Made by a program: the position numbers and the translations under genes
The notes under the pieces: model-generated
Seen by the model: the letters and a program-made list of their open reading frames with translations, nothing else
Told to the model about the DNA's origin: nothing
Databases searched by the model: none
Shown: positions 35,667 through 44,233 of the stretch, in pieces
Layout: every line of letters begins with the position of its first letter
Numbering within the stretch: position 1 is the stretch's first letter
Source of the DNA: Gemmatimonadota bacterium
GTDB taxonomy: Bacteria; Gemmatimonadota; Gemmatimonadetes; Longimicrobiales; Gaopeijiaceae
Direction of reading: 5' to 3'
NCBI GenBank assembly: GCA_015664885.1
Contig: DQPL01000087.1
Span: 1-47,221 of the forward strand
DNA: 47,221 nt

Positions 35667-35897
35667 GAGTCCCTGCTCCACATGTGGGTTGATGGGCTCC
35701 AACGCCCGTGTCTGGACGACCAACCTTGGATTGGTCGAGCGCGCACGCGGTTGCACAGAGAGCCAATACCGCGCCCATGCCCGATGAGTTTCACATCCCG
35801 AGGAAACGATTTGCACCTTTTTCCCGTCTAAGAATGCAGGGGATTCGGTCGAACGGATCGAGCCCCGCACGTGGCTCATAGCTGAGAGAGTGAAAAC

Positions 35898-36236
35898 GTG
35901 GGATTCATTATCCACACGCTGGTAAGTGCGGGGCTGCTCTACATCATAGGGCGGCTGATCGATGGGGTTGAGGTACGGGATGGGAAGGCTGCCATTTTCG
36001 GCGCGCTTGGACTCGGACTGGCTAACGCGTTTGTCCGCCCGATCCTCATCAAGCTCACACTGCCAATTACGGTCATCACGCTGGGCCTCTTCGCGTTCGT
36101 CGTGAACGCGCTCATGATCATGCTCGCAGCCGCCTTCGTGGACGGCTTCGAGGTAGACGACTTCCCGTCGGCGTTGTGGGCGGCGCTCGCATTAGGCGTG
36201 ATGAACTTCCTGGTGGCCATGTTCTTCGGGCTCTAG
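35898..36236 (+). CDS. Small membrane protein, phage holin family IV-like (YvlD-type)
   Basis: This 112-residue protein has four hydrophobic segments and the typical pattern of the family often named phage holin superfamily IV or YvlD: LIDGVEVRDGKAAIFGALGL, ANAFVRPILIKLTLPITVITLGLF and VVNALMIMLAAAFVDGFEV. Despite the name, these chromosomal proteins are not known lysis proteins; their function is unclear, possibly envelope related. It starts with GTG and stands alone, divergent from the M61 peptidase gene across 231 bp in which I see no clear element. The neighbourhood has no other phage genes. Confidence 0.87.
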   Translation: MGFIIHTLVSAGLLYIIGRLIDGVEVRDGKAAIFGALGLGLANAFVRPILIKLTLPITVITLGLFAFVVNALMIMLAAAFVDGFEVDDFPSALWAALALGVMNFLVAMFFGL

Positions 36237-36340
36237 CGCGCGGGGCCGTTATTGGGGTCGTACCTCGTACACGCGTCGCTTTCATGTCGAGGCTGGCCAT
36301 CGGTCCACGGTTTTCAGCCAGGTGACCAGAGGGTGCGCTT

Positions 36341-36460
36341 CTAGCCCCAGTGGAGCACGGCTGATACGCCGAGAAGCAGCGGTAGCGGTAGCCCGGCTTC
36401 GGCCGCTTCACGCTTGAGGCACGTGCGCAGGCGCGTCCAAAGCTCGGTGAGGCTCGGCAT
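36341..36460 (-). CDS. Possible 39-residue small ORF
   Basis: A short open frame encodes a basic, helical N-terminal part (LTELWTRLRTCLKREAAEAG) and a hydrophobic tail (LPLPLLLGVSAVLHWG). It lies in the 262-bp gap between the holin-like gene and the DinB pseudogene, on the opposite strand. Third-position GC is high, as in real genes here, but no good ribosome binding site is visible and I know no homologue. It may be a small membrane-associated peptide, a gene remnant, or chance. Confidence 0.2.
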   Translation of the reverse strand: MPSLTELWTRLRTCLKREAAEAGLPLPLLLGVSAVLHWG

Positions 36461-36498
36461 CGAACCATGCTACCGAACCGGCGCATCAGCGGGAAGGC

Positions 36499-36935
36499 AT
36501 GCGAGTGTCCAACCTGGTTTGCGATGCCGTCATTGCGTGGGAGCGACTCCGGGGCACTCCAGCATGCCTCGAAGAACGAGTCCGGGATCTGTCTCATGGA
36601 ACGCTCTCGAAGCGAATCGGCGACGCGTGGTCGATCCAGGAGCAGTTCGGTCACCTGTCGGATCTCGAACCCCTGTGGTACGGCCGGGTCGAGGACCTCT
36701 CAACCGGGCGTGCTCAACTCAGGACCGCGGATCTCACGAATTCCGCAACCTGGGAAGCGGGGCGTCGCGCGAAGTTGGTTCTCAGGCTCGAATCGCTGAA
36801 TCCATCGATCTCCAGCGGGCTTCGCTGCATCCGCGACTACAACAGTCGATGACAGTGGTCGACCTGAGCTTTTTCGTAGCCGAGCACGATGACCATCACC
36901 TGGCCACCATTTCGGTATCGCTGAGCAATTCGTAG
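36499..36935 (+). pseudogene. DinB-family protein, decayed copy
   Basis: The first part reads as a DinB-superfamily four-helix protein: DAWSIQEQFGHLSDLEPLWYGRV carries the first metal-binding His, followed by LRTADLTNSATWEAG. The frame then ends early at 36852. From about 36811 the continuation is found in another frame: DLQRASLHPRLQQSMTVVDL and FVAEHDDHHLATI, which contains the other expected His residues. Besides the frameshift, about 10-15 residues between WEAG and the following helix seem to be missing compared with intact family members as I recall them. Two independent lesions argue for a true pseudogene. Intact members are putative metal-dependent enzymes, some of which use small thiols such as bacillithiol or mycothiol. 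Confidence 0.72.
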
Positions 36936-36948
36936 TCCGGGAGGCCAT

Positions 36949-39492
36949 TCAACGCCCTCCAACCGCCTCGGCCTTGAACGCCCGATAGACCTCGCGAGCC
37001 TCCTCGAACTGCCCATACACGTGGTCCTTCTCGGTCTGAGAGCGCCATCCCGTCCACTGCTCGGCTAACTGCTCCAGTTTGTCGATCCACGCGATCGAAT
37101 AGTCGGCGGCTTCCGCCGAACGTACGGGCGCGCCGTCAACTAGAACCCAGACTGGGTTCGTGAGCGCCATCGCATATCCGATATCAAACGGAAATTGTTG
37201 CCCGCGGGCGCCCACCACGCGCACGTGGTACCAGCCCGAGCGCTCCGGGCGAAAGCTGCGCTGGAAGTCGAGCGACTTTCGGTCGCCGGTGAAGTCGGCG
37301 GTTGCGACTACCTCGCCGTTGTAGACCAGCTCGGCGCGCTCCAGCGGCGCGATGGAGGTAACCGTGAAGCGCACCCTCACTTCGCTGCCGGCGGAGATGT
37401 CGACCTGTTCGCCTGAGATTCGCCCGTCGACTTCGAACTCGATGAGTGGACCTGTGGTCATGAAGGCGTGCCCGTTCGCCATGGCCTCGAACCAGCCCCG
37501 CATCGACAGTTCTCCGTCGGCCGTTTTCACATACGTGCGCACCGATGCGACCAGCGGCGTCTGCTGCAGATTGCTGATCGAGTCCTCGCCGCCCACGACG
37601 GTGATGTGCAGCCCGTTGTTCCAGACCGCATAGAGCGGAGGATAACCGTCTTGGGACGTCGACCACTCGACCGCGTCAGTGGTCGCTAGCGCCGCATCGA
37701 CCATGAAGCCCTTGGCGCCGCCGAGGTTTCCCTGCAGCGGGTCTCCGTTGTAGAACGAGTGCACGTATCCGGTCCAAGCACCCTGTGCTTTCGCCTTCCT
37801 GAACATGTCGGTGTTCGACGGATAGAGGCTCTCGATGGCCGTGCCTTCGTACCCGGTCGTGAAAGGCGAGATCAGGTGATCACGCATGCCGTACATGAAG
37901 ACATGACCGTAGAACGGCGGTCGATACTCCTGGCCGACGACGAGTATGCGGTCGGGCTGCGACAACGGATGCGGCCCTCCGCCAGGCACGAAGAACTGGT
38001 GGTCCAGGATGCGGTTGTCCTTGTTCGCGATCTGCTCGAGCACGAGGTCCTGGTCCTCCGCCTCGGACATCATCATGAGATTCTCGAGCGTGTTGTGCAG
38101 ATTGCCGCCGTAGTTCATGTGCACGTGCGTCGAGGCGTTGAACCAACCCTTCTCCGCCATGTCCACGACCTCGTCTAGCTCGAGCGTCAACTCGGTGGTC
38201 TCTCCAGCGATGATCTCGGCGGTTGCGAGTGCCGGCTCATGCTCGAAGCCCTTCACGGCTGCGATTTGCACGTCGCCAACCGGGAGTTCGACCTCGAACG
38301 ACCCCGCGTGGTGGAACGCCCACTGCCCGAGCCGCGGAGCGATGCGCGCATACTCCGTCGTGGGTGCGTAGAACTTCCCGTCGGACGCAGTGAGATGGAT
38401 GCGCGAGCCGGTTGGGCCGTCCGCGTCCACGGTCGTGACGCGTAGCGTGCCCATGGGGTTCTTCCACCGTCGAGCCGTTATGGCGACGTCGACGATCCTG
38501 CCGCCGTACGTCTCGAGCAGCTTGAGCTGGGGGAGTCCCGCCCGGTTGTCGATGTAGGCGATCCACTCGCCGTCCGGTGACCACCGAGGGTGAAAGGCGT
38601 CGTGCTCGAAGAAGGTCAGCTTGTACGGTTCGCCGCCCAGCGTGGGCTGCACGTAGAGGTTGTTGAACTGGTCTGCGGCTGCGCGCGTCGACGAGAAGAC
38701 GAAGCGTCGTCCGTCGATCGAGACGTCGGGCTGCGCGCGATAAAGCGTCTGCTCAATGAGCACCGGCTCTCGGTCCGCGAAGCCGTTCGCCCGCGCGGGC
38801 ACGCGAAACACGTTGCCGCTGCCGAGCGGCACGTCGCGATTCGAGATGAGCAGTAGCTGCTCGCCCTCCGGGAACCATGCTGGTGTTATGTGGATATCCT
38901 GCGACCCGAAGTAGAGCCGGTCGCGTCCGAAGTCGTTGTCCTGGGTGACGGCCACGGCGTCTCCCGTCCAGTTCCCCTGGTCGAACGCGCGCAGGTAGAC
39001 GTTGAAGAAGCCAGCCGGTGCCGTCGAGACGTAGGCGATGCGGGCGCCGTCGCGGCTGAACTTGGGGTCGGCGTAGACTTGAGCGTCCTCGGTAAGCGCA
39101 CTCGTCTCGCCGGTCGCGACGTTGAGCACCTCCAGCTGGATCGAGCGCCCATGGTCGTCGGCGGTGTAGACGAGCCAGCTCCCGTCTGGGGAGTAGTTCG
39201 GCGACGAATAGTACTTGCCACCCGATACCAGTTCGACCGCGAGACCCGTGGCGATCTCGACGCTCCAGATCGAGCCTTGCATGGCGATCGCGATGTGTTC
39301 ACCGTCGGGATGCCAGCTCGGATACCACGGGCTCGAGCTCGGGGCAGGCGGCAAGTAGAAGTTCTGCATGTAGGCGCCGCCCATACGCGCCCCTGGATAA
39401 CCGCCGAATTGCTCCTGAGCGCCCACTAGCAGCGGCGACAGAGCAAAAACGGCCAGCACGACGTTCAGGGTCCGTCGAAGTCGTCGCAGCAA
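36949..39492 (-). CDS. Exported TolB/PD40 beta-propeller fused to CehA/McbA-type PHP metallohydrolase
   Basis: This protein of about 847 residues has a Sec signal peptide (LNVVLAVFALSPLLVGAQ). The N-terminal half holds repeated TolB/PD40-type propeller motifs such as YPSWHPDGEHIAIAM, SPNYSPDGSWLVYTADD, DPKFSRDGARIAYVST and HPRWSPDGEWIAYIDN. The C-terminal half has a PHP-like region with GWFNASTHVHMNYGG (a metal-binding HxH), followed by an ENLMMMSEAEDQD segment as in CehA/McbA family metallohydrolases. Known CehA and McbA are carbaryl ester hydrolases, but the substrate here is unknown. I place the start at TTG 39492, which has GGGAGG five bases upstream; a TTG 33 bases earlier is also possible. 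Confidence 0.82.
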   Translation of the reverse strand: MLRRLRRTLNVVLAVFALSPLLVGAQEQFGGYPGARMGGAYMQNFYLPPAPSSSPWYPSWHPDGEHIAIAMQGSIWSVEIATGLAVELVSGGKYYSSPNYSPDGSWLVYTADDHGRSIQLEVLNVATGETSALTEDAQVYADPKFSRDGARIAYVSTAPAGFFNVYLRAFDQGNWTGDAVAVTQDNDFGRDRLYFGSQDIHITPAWFPEGEQLLLISNRDVPLGSGNVFRVPARANGFADREPVLIEQTLYRAQPDVSIDGRRFVFSSTRAAADQFNNLYVQPTLGGEPYKLTFFEHDAFHPRWSPDGEWIAYIDNRAGLPQLKLLETYGGRIVDVAITARRWKNPMGTLRVTTVDADGPTGSRIHLTASDGKFYAPTTEYARIAPRLGQWAFHHAGSFEVELPVGDVQIAAVKGFEHEPALATAEIIAGETTELTLELDEVVDMAEKGWFNASTHVHMNYGGNLHNTLENLMMMSEAEDQDLVLEQIANKDNRILDHQFFVPGGGPHPLSQPDRILVVGQEYRPPFYGHVFMYGMRDHLISPFTTGYEGTAIESLYPSNTDMFRKAKAQGAWTGYVHSFYNGDPLQGNLGGAKGFMVDAALATTDAVEWSTSQDGYPPLYAVWNNGLHITVVGGEDSISNLQQTPLVASVRTYVKTADGELSMRGWFEAMANGHAFMTTGPLIEFEVDGRISGEQVDISAGSEVRVRFTVTSIAPLERAELVYNGEVVATADFTGDRKSLDFQRSFRPERSGWYHVRVVGARGQQFPFDIGYAMALTNPVWVLVDGAPVRSAEAADYSIAWIDKLEQLAEQWTGWRSQTEKDHVYGQFEEAREVYRAFKAEAVGGR

Positions 39493-39634
39493 GAGGGCCT
39501 CCCGGGGGATGAGTTGGATCGACAAGCTGCAGTGGGTGGGGGCGCGCGGACAAGATCTGGTGACGCGGGCGGAGTGTCGGGCTTAGCTTGCAGGAAGCCG
39601 CCTACGCCTACGCACGGCATCGGAGCGAAGCGTC

Positions 39635-39844
39635 ATGCATTGTCGACCCCTTTCCCTGCTCCTGCTCGCAGCAGCGTTACTCACGGCGTGTGCCTCGGCC
39701 GGCGATCGACTGAACGAGGCCCGACTCTTCGCCCCGGACGTGATCGCCGGCCGACTCGCTACGATCGAGCAGGAAATGTTGACGGAACTCGCCGCCAATG
39801 TCGCGGATCGACTCTTCGATCGCGTGCTGTCGCGGGTGCGCTAG
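39635..39844 (+). CDS. Small lipoprotein, 69 residues
   Basis: The N-terminus LSLLLLAAALLTACASAG is a clear lipoprotein signal with the lipobox LTAC. The mature peptide is about 50 residues, largely helical and amphipathic, without Cys or known motifs (for example DVIAGRLATIEQEMLTELAA). I do not recognise a family. It is flanked by the divergent beta-propeller hydrolase gene and the convergent NTF2-like gene. The lipobox, the start and the codon usage support a real gene. The ribosome binding site is weak. Confidence 0.65.
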   Translation: MHCRPLSLLLLAAALLTACASAGDRLNEARLFAPDVIAGRLATIEQEMLTELAANVADRLFDRVLSRVR

Positions 39845-39859
39845 TCGTCGCTTGGGGTG

Positions 39860-40327
39860 CTAGGGCCTGTTGCTGGCCCCCATCCCCGACTGCAGCGTGG
39901 ACATGTGGAACTGTACAACCTTCCAGCCCTCGTCCGTCTCGATGCGTGTCTCCGAATAGCGCCACGTCGCCTCTAGCACCAAGCCACCCGGCAGCGTGAG
40001 GGAGCCTTCGATGTACGCGACAGTCACAGCCATCGATCCGTGCATCTGGACGTCGAGGTCACGCACGGTGACGTCGGCCTTGAAACCGGCTTGAGCCATC
40101 GCTTCCAGCGCCGGCGCGCTGAACCCTTGGATCAGGGAGCCGCCGTCCAAGAAGAATCCGCGCGCGTCGGCGTGGTAGTAGCTCACGAACTTTTCGTACT
40201 CGCCGTCCGCCCAAGCGGTGAGGGTTGCGGTCACCGCATCCGAGACCTCAGTCTCTTGAGCGCGTACATTCGGTACGGCTGCCAGGAGCAGCACTACCAG
40301 GCCGAACCCCAGAACACGTCGAGACAC
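39860..40327 (-). CDS. Secreted NTF2/SnoaL-like domain protein
   Basis: This 155-residue exported protein has a signal peptide (RRVLGFGLVVLLLAAVPNVRAQ). The mature part is one NTF2-like alpha+beta cone: VSDAVTATLTAWADGEYEKFVSYYHADARGFF at the start, then VTVRDLDVQMHGSMAVTVAY and TDEGWKVVQFHMS near the end. This matches SnoaL/DUF4440-type domains, which bind or convert small ligands; no catalytic claim can be made. I chose GTG with GGAGG about 7 bases upstream, directly before the signal peptide. A longer frame extends across the divergent RND gene and is not coding. Confidence 0.83.
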   Translation of the reverse strand: MSRRVLGFGLVVLLLAAVPNVRAQETEVSDAVTATLTAWADGEYEKFVSYYHADARGFFLDGGSLIQGFSAPALEAMAQAGFKADVTVRDLDVQMHGSMAVTVAYIEGSLTLPGGLVLEATWRYSETRIETDEGWKVVQFHMSTLQSGMGASNRP

Positions 40328-40390
40328 GCCGACCTCCGGATGAAAGCTTACGTGCGATGCTGATGCCACTACGACCTCGGAGGTAACCGG

Positions 40391-42493
40391 ATGTTCCCTC
40401 GTTCCTGGACGTCTGCCGCCGCCCCCTGGGTCGCTTTGGCGCTGGCCGTGTTCGGTTTGCTCGGTGTTTGGGCCTTCGTCGATCTTACGCCTGAGGTTTC
40501 GGGCGACTTCTTCTTCGCCGAAGACGACCCACAGCTTCAGGCGTCGCGACAGATAGCCGAGCGATACGGCTCCGGCTCCCTGATCGTCGTTCGCGCGGCA
40601 GACCTTCGCGGCGACCGAGACGCATACGAGGAGCGAATAGAGAGCCTCACCGAGGCGCTCGCGGCCATCGACGGCATCTCCGCCACTTATAGCATCACGA
40701 CGGACGATCCGAACATCTCTCCGTTGTTCCGCCGAGTTCTGCTGACGCCCGACTCGAGCGCGACCAACGTCATTCTGACCGTCGAAGACGCCGATCCGGA
40801 AGCCCTGCTGGTTAGCCTCGAGCAGCTGATCGAGGCGCATGACGGGCCCGACCTCGACATCGTGATGTCGGGCGTCCCGGTCATCGTAGAGCTGATCCGT
40901 AGGAATCTCTTTCGCGACCTAGTGATCTTCAGCCTCGCGGCGGCGCTCGTCTTCGGAATCCTGATCGCTTTGATTTACCGCGACGCGGCCATCGTGGTGG
41001 GCACGCTGACGACGTGCTTCGTGTCCGTCAGCGCCACGCTGATGATCACGCAGGTGCTCGGCGTTGGCATCGGGCTGCTCACCGCGAACCTCGTCACGAT
41101 CGTGTTCGTGCTCACGCTATCGCATGTGGTATTTCTGACTGCGAATTGGTTGCGCGTCAGTCAAACCGAGACCGATAAGGGCGAGGCACTGCGCCAGGGC
41201 GTCCAGCACACGCTGGAGAGTTCGTTCTGGAGCATGACGACCACTTTGTTGGGCTTCCTCAGCCTGCTCGTCGCCACCGCGAAGCCGCTTCGGGAACTCG
41301 GCATCGCGGGCGCCATCGGGACGCTGACTGCGATCGCGGTGGCCTACACGGTCTACCCCGCTTTTCTCGGCAGATGGGCGTCGGCAAGAGCGCGTCCCGA
41401 GCGCGTGACTGAAGTCGGTTCGCCGGCCGGCAGCAACATGGTGGTGGGGGTGACCGCTGCGATCGTGGTCCTACTGGGCGTCGGAACGCTCCGAGTCGAT
41501 ACCGATCCAGGCCTTCTGACCTACTTCGCCAAAGGGGGCGAGCTACGCGACGGGCTCGAGCGCATCGATGCGGATGGTGGCAGTAGTGCGTTGGACATCA
41601 TCATCCGCGACGCGGAGGGCGGCCGCATCGATTCCGACGTCGTTTTCCAGAAGATGCAGGCCATGCAGGCGGCGCTCGAGGCGGACTCGGCGGTGGGGGT
41701 GGTACTGGGCCCCTCGGTATTGCTCGAGCACGCGCGCACGTTGCCGCTGGCTCGCTTCATGAGCTTGGAGGTTCTGCTGGATATGGCCTCGAACCCGCAG
41801 CTCGGATCGGTCGGTCTGGGTTATGTGTCCGAAGAACGCGACGAGGGCCACTACTTCTTGCGCATGCGCGAGGCGGTCGATGAGCCTTCCCGTGACGCGG
41901 TCACCGACCGGTTGCGTTCGCATGTCCGAGAGGCGGGGCTCGAGCCGGTACTCGTGGGGGGGCTCTGGGACCTGCAGGCTCAGCTCGGCAAGCTGATTCT
42001 GGCGAGCCTCAAGATCGGGATCGGAGGTCTGCTCTTGCTCTTCCTTGGCGTGGCGTTCGTAGTGTCTCGCTCGCTAGCGACGACCGCGCGCATGTGGGTG
42101 TGCCTGGCGGGTATCCCGCTGGTAGTGCTGGGTATCTTCGGCCATTTGGGTATTGCCATCGACATCATCACCTCACCCGCAGCGAACGTAGCGCTCGCGA
42201 TGGGGGTCGACTCGATGATCCATCTGGTGGTTCGAGTCCGGCGGCTGACGAGTTCGGGTGTGCCGGCACCTTGGGCCGTCGCTCTTAGCCAGATTCGGGC
42301 GCCGGTGCTCGGCGCGACGGGCATCATATGTGCGGGCTTCGGCATATTCGTCCTGTCGACCTTCCCGCCCACGCAGCGGTTCGGCCTGGCTGTGATTCTG
42401 GGCACGGTTACGGCCGCGACGATGGCGTTGGTGGTGCTGCCGAGGATGGTTTCGCGACCGGTCGCTAGTGAATCACAAGTGACGGCTGCCTGA
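40391..42493 (+). CDS. RND-superfamily exporter (MMPL type)
   Basis: This 700-residue membrane protein is built as two similar halves, each with one helix, a periplasmic loop, and about five helices. The first half has VALALAVFGLLGVWAF, a loop with DFFFAEDDPQLQASRQIAERYG, and the GIGLLTANLVTIVFVLTLSH block. In the second half the equivalent block is ITSPAANVALAMGVDSMIHL, the typical RND/MMPL position for proton-relay residues. Such proteins export lipids, hopanoids or hydrophobic compounds by proton motive force; the substrate is unknown. GGAGGT is placed six bases before the ATG. It is divergent from the NTF2-like gene with a 63-bp gap. No membrane-fusion or outer-membrane partner gene is adjacent. 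Confidence 0.9.
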   Translation: MFPRSWTSAAAPWVALALAVFGLLGVWAFVDLTPEVSGDFFFAEDDPQLQASRQIAERYGSGSLIVVRAADLRGDRDAYEERIESLTEALAAIDGISATYSITTDDPNISPLFRRVLLTPDSSATNVILTVEDADPEALLVSLEQLIEAHDGPDLDIVMSGVPVIVELIRRNLFRDLVIFSLAAALVFGILIALIYRDAAIVVGTLTTCFVSVSATLMITQVLGVGIGLLTANLVTIVFVLTLSHVVFLTANWLRVSQTETDKGEALRQGVQHTLESSFWSMTTTLLGFLSLLVATAKPLRELGIAGAIGTLTAIAVAYTVYPAFLGRWASARARPERVTEVGSPAGSNMVVGVTAAIVVLLGVGTLRVDTDPGLLTYFAKGGELRDGLERIDADGGSSALDIIIRDAEGGRIDSDVVFQKMQAMQAALEADSAVGVVLGPSVLLEHARTLPLARFMSLEVLLDMASNPQLGSVGLGYVSEERDEGHYFLRMREAVDEPSRDAVTDRLRSHVREAGLEPVLVGGLWDLQAQLGKLILASLKIGIGGLLLLFLGVAFVVSRSLATTARMWVCLAGIPLVVLGIFGHLGIAIDIITSPAANVALAMGVDSMIHLVVRVRRLTSSGVPAPWAVALSQIRAPVLGATGIICAGFGIFVLSTFPPTQRFGLAVILGTVTAATMALVVLPRMVSRPVASESQVTAA

Positions 42494-42730
42494 ACGACGC
42501 CGGACTCCCCGCATATTCGGCGCGGATTTCGCCGAGCCGCTGGGCTAGTGTGCCCCGTGAAAGCCACAGCCCACGCGCCATGCTTGGCCGACCGCGTCCT
42601 CGCCCCTTACGTACGACGTGGGGCACGAAGACTGTCGGCAGCGCCGCATCGCTTGCGCCATCTCCGCACGAGCGGGCAGCTTGCGCCGCTGGCCGATCGC
42701 CCCTCAGCACCTCAACGCCTATGCACCCCG

Positions 42731-44233
42731 ATGTCTGACGCAGCCGCGCCCGCGACGACTTCCACCGGACTCGCTCGCCGGCTCGGCTTCATGGGCCTGG
42801 CCGCAACCGGGATTTGCTCCATGCTCGGCGCGGCGATCAACGTCGTTCCGTTCATGTTGCAGAGGAACGTGCCGGGGATCGGACCCTACGTGATGCAGGC
42901 GTACCTGTTCGCGGCCGTTCCGGCGATTCTCGCGGCCCTCGCGTATGCGATCCTGGCGTCCGCGATGCCCCGTGCCGGGGGGAGCTACATCTATGCCAGC
43001 AGGGGCTTGCATCCGTACCTGGGCTTCGTCGCGAGTTTCTCTCAGTGGTTCGGACTATCGATCGCGATCGGCGTCGTCTCCTACGTGCTGATCCCGTTCG
43101 TGCGGGACGTTTTCGCGGCGCTCGGCATCGACGGGATCGCCGCACTCCTGGACACGGGCCCGGTCCGGGTCGGATTGGCGCTTGCGTTCCTGTGGACCTC
43201 GGTGGCCATCAACATGCGCGGCCTGCAGCTCTACGAGCGCATCCTGGTACCGCTCATGTTCCTGATGTTCGTTCTGGGCGGCGTCGTGATCGTCGCCGGG
43301 TTCTTGTTCGACCAAGGCGACTTCGCCGCCGGGCTGCTCGCGAGTGAAGGCGTGACCGTGCCCGATGCGGCGCCCGCCGAGTTCAGTTGGACGAGCTTCC
43401 TCGCGGCGTCGGCGATCCTCTTCTCGAGCTTCATCGGATTCGACTCCATCGCTCAAGCCGGAGGAGAGGCCAAGAACCCCGGGCGTTCGCTCCCGCTCGC
43501 GATCGGTGTCTCGGTCGTGACGGTTGGCACCTTCTATCTGCTCTTCACGGCGGCGGTGTACCACACGGTGCCATGGCAGTTCGTGGCGGAGCGAGCGCTG
43601 AGCCAAGACCTCACCGCGCCAGGCCTGCTCGGCTATGTGCTCTCGCCCACTTGGACCGTGCTCATCGTCCTAGGGGCGGCGATCGCCCTCGTAAACGACT
43701 TGCCAGCCATGCTTCTCGCGGTGTCGCGTCTCATGTTTGCGTGGGCTGAGGATGGTGTCTTTCCAAAGGCCGTGAGCAGGGTGCACGAGCGCTGGCACAC
43801 GCCCACGGTGGCGCTGATGCTCAGCGGGCTGATGGCATCGGCCGCCATCCTCGGAAGTCACTTCGCTGGCGACTTCTTCCTGGGCGTGGACATCCTCGTC
43901 ACGTCGATGCTGGTGAACTTCATGGTGATGTGCATGGCGGTGCTATGGCTCCCCAGGATCAATCCGGGCATCGCGGCCGACGTGACCGTTGTCCCGAACC
44001 GGAGGCTTCAGGTACCCCTAGCCGTCGCGGGCATCGCGCTGTTGCTTGTCTTCCTGGTCGTGCACGTGCGCAAGGACCTCACGGCAGAGCTGGACGCGTG
44101 GTATTTCCATTCGACGCCTCTTTGGCTGATTGTGCTCGGCATCGCGTCTTTGATTTATGCACGTGAGCTGAGCCGCCTGAAGAAGAGCGGAGTCGATACG
44201 CATCAGCTCTTCCGCACGCTTCCCCCGGAATGA
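42731..44233 (+). CDS. APC-superfamily amino acid/polyamine permease
   Basis: This 500-residue permease has about 12 membrane helices. The first carries the APC pattern LGFMGLAATGICSMLGAAINVVP, near the substrate site. Helix 3 begins MPRAGGSYIYASRGLHPYLGF, and the FIGFDSIAQAGGEAKNPGRS segment is the conserved block of helix 6 and loop 6 in this superfamily. The substrate is likely an amino acid or amine. The ATG at SDAAAP follows 61 open but non-coding-looking codons that continue the same frame upstream; I exclude these because they are Arg/His/Pro-rich without membrane character. The gene overlaps the next one by four bases (ATGA), so the two are translationally coupled. Confidence 0.88.
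   Translation: MSDAAAPATTSTGLARRLGFMGLAATGICSMLGAAINVVPFMLQRNVPGIGPYVMQAYLFAAVPAILAALAYAILASAMPRAGGSYIYASRGLHPYLGFVASFSQWFGLSIAIGVVSYVLIPFVRDVFAALGIDGIAALLDTGPVRVGLALAFLWTSVAINMRGLQLYERILVPLMFLMFVLGGVVIVAGFLFDQGDFAAGLLASEGVTVPDAAPAEFSWTSFLAASAILFSSFIGFDSIAQAGGEAKNPGRSLPLAIGVSVVTVGTFYLLFTAAVYHTVPWQFVAERALSQDLTAPGLLGYVLSPTWTVLIVLGAAIALVNDLPAMLLAVSRLMFAWAEDGVFPKAVSRVHERWHTPTVALMLSGLMASAAILGSHFAGDFFLGVDILVTSMLVNFMVMCMAVLWLPRINPGIAADVTVVPNRRLQVPLAVAGIALLLVFLVVHVRKDLTAELDAWYFHSTPLWLIVLGIASLIYARELSRLKKSGVDTHQLFRTLPPE

Noticed and set aside
35667-35915. 83-residue N-terminal extension of the M61 peptidase
   Set aside because: It lacks a signal peptide and runs across the promoter region and start of the divergent holin-like gene; a signal peptide begins at the GTG at 35666.
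35898-36236. Prophage lysis gene
   Set aside because: The family name includes holin, but no other phage gene is nearby and such proteins are common chromosomal membrane proteins.
40328-40840. Minus-strand extension of the NTF2-like gene
   Set aside because: It overlaps the 5' part of the RND exporter gene, which has a strong ribosome binding site and proper membrane pattern; the extension has no domain features.
42548-42730. N-terminal extension of the APC permease (61 extra codons)
   Set aside because: Rich in Arg, His and Pro with no membrane or leader character; the ATG at 42731 gives the normal permease N-terminus.
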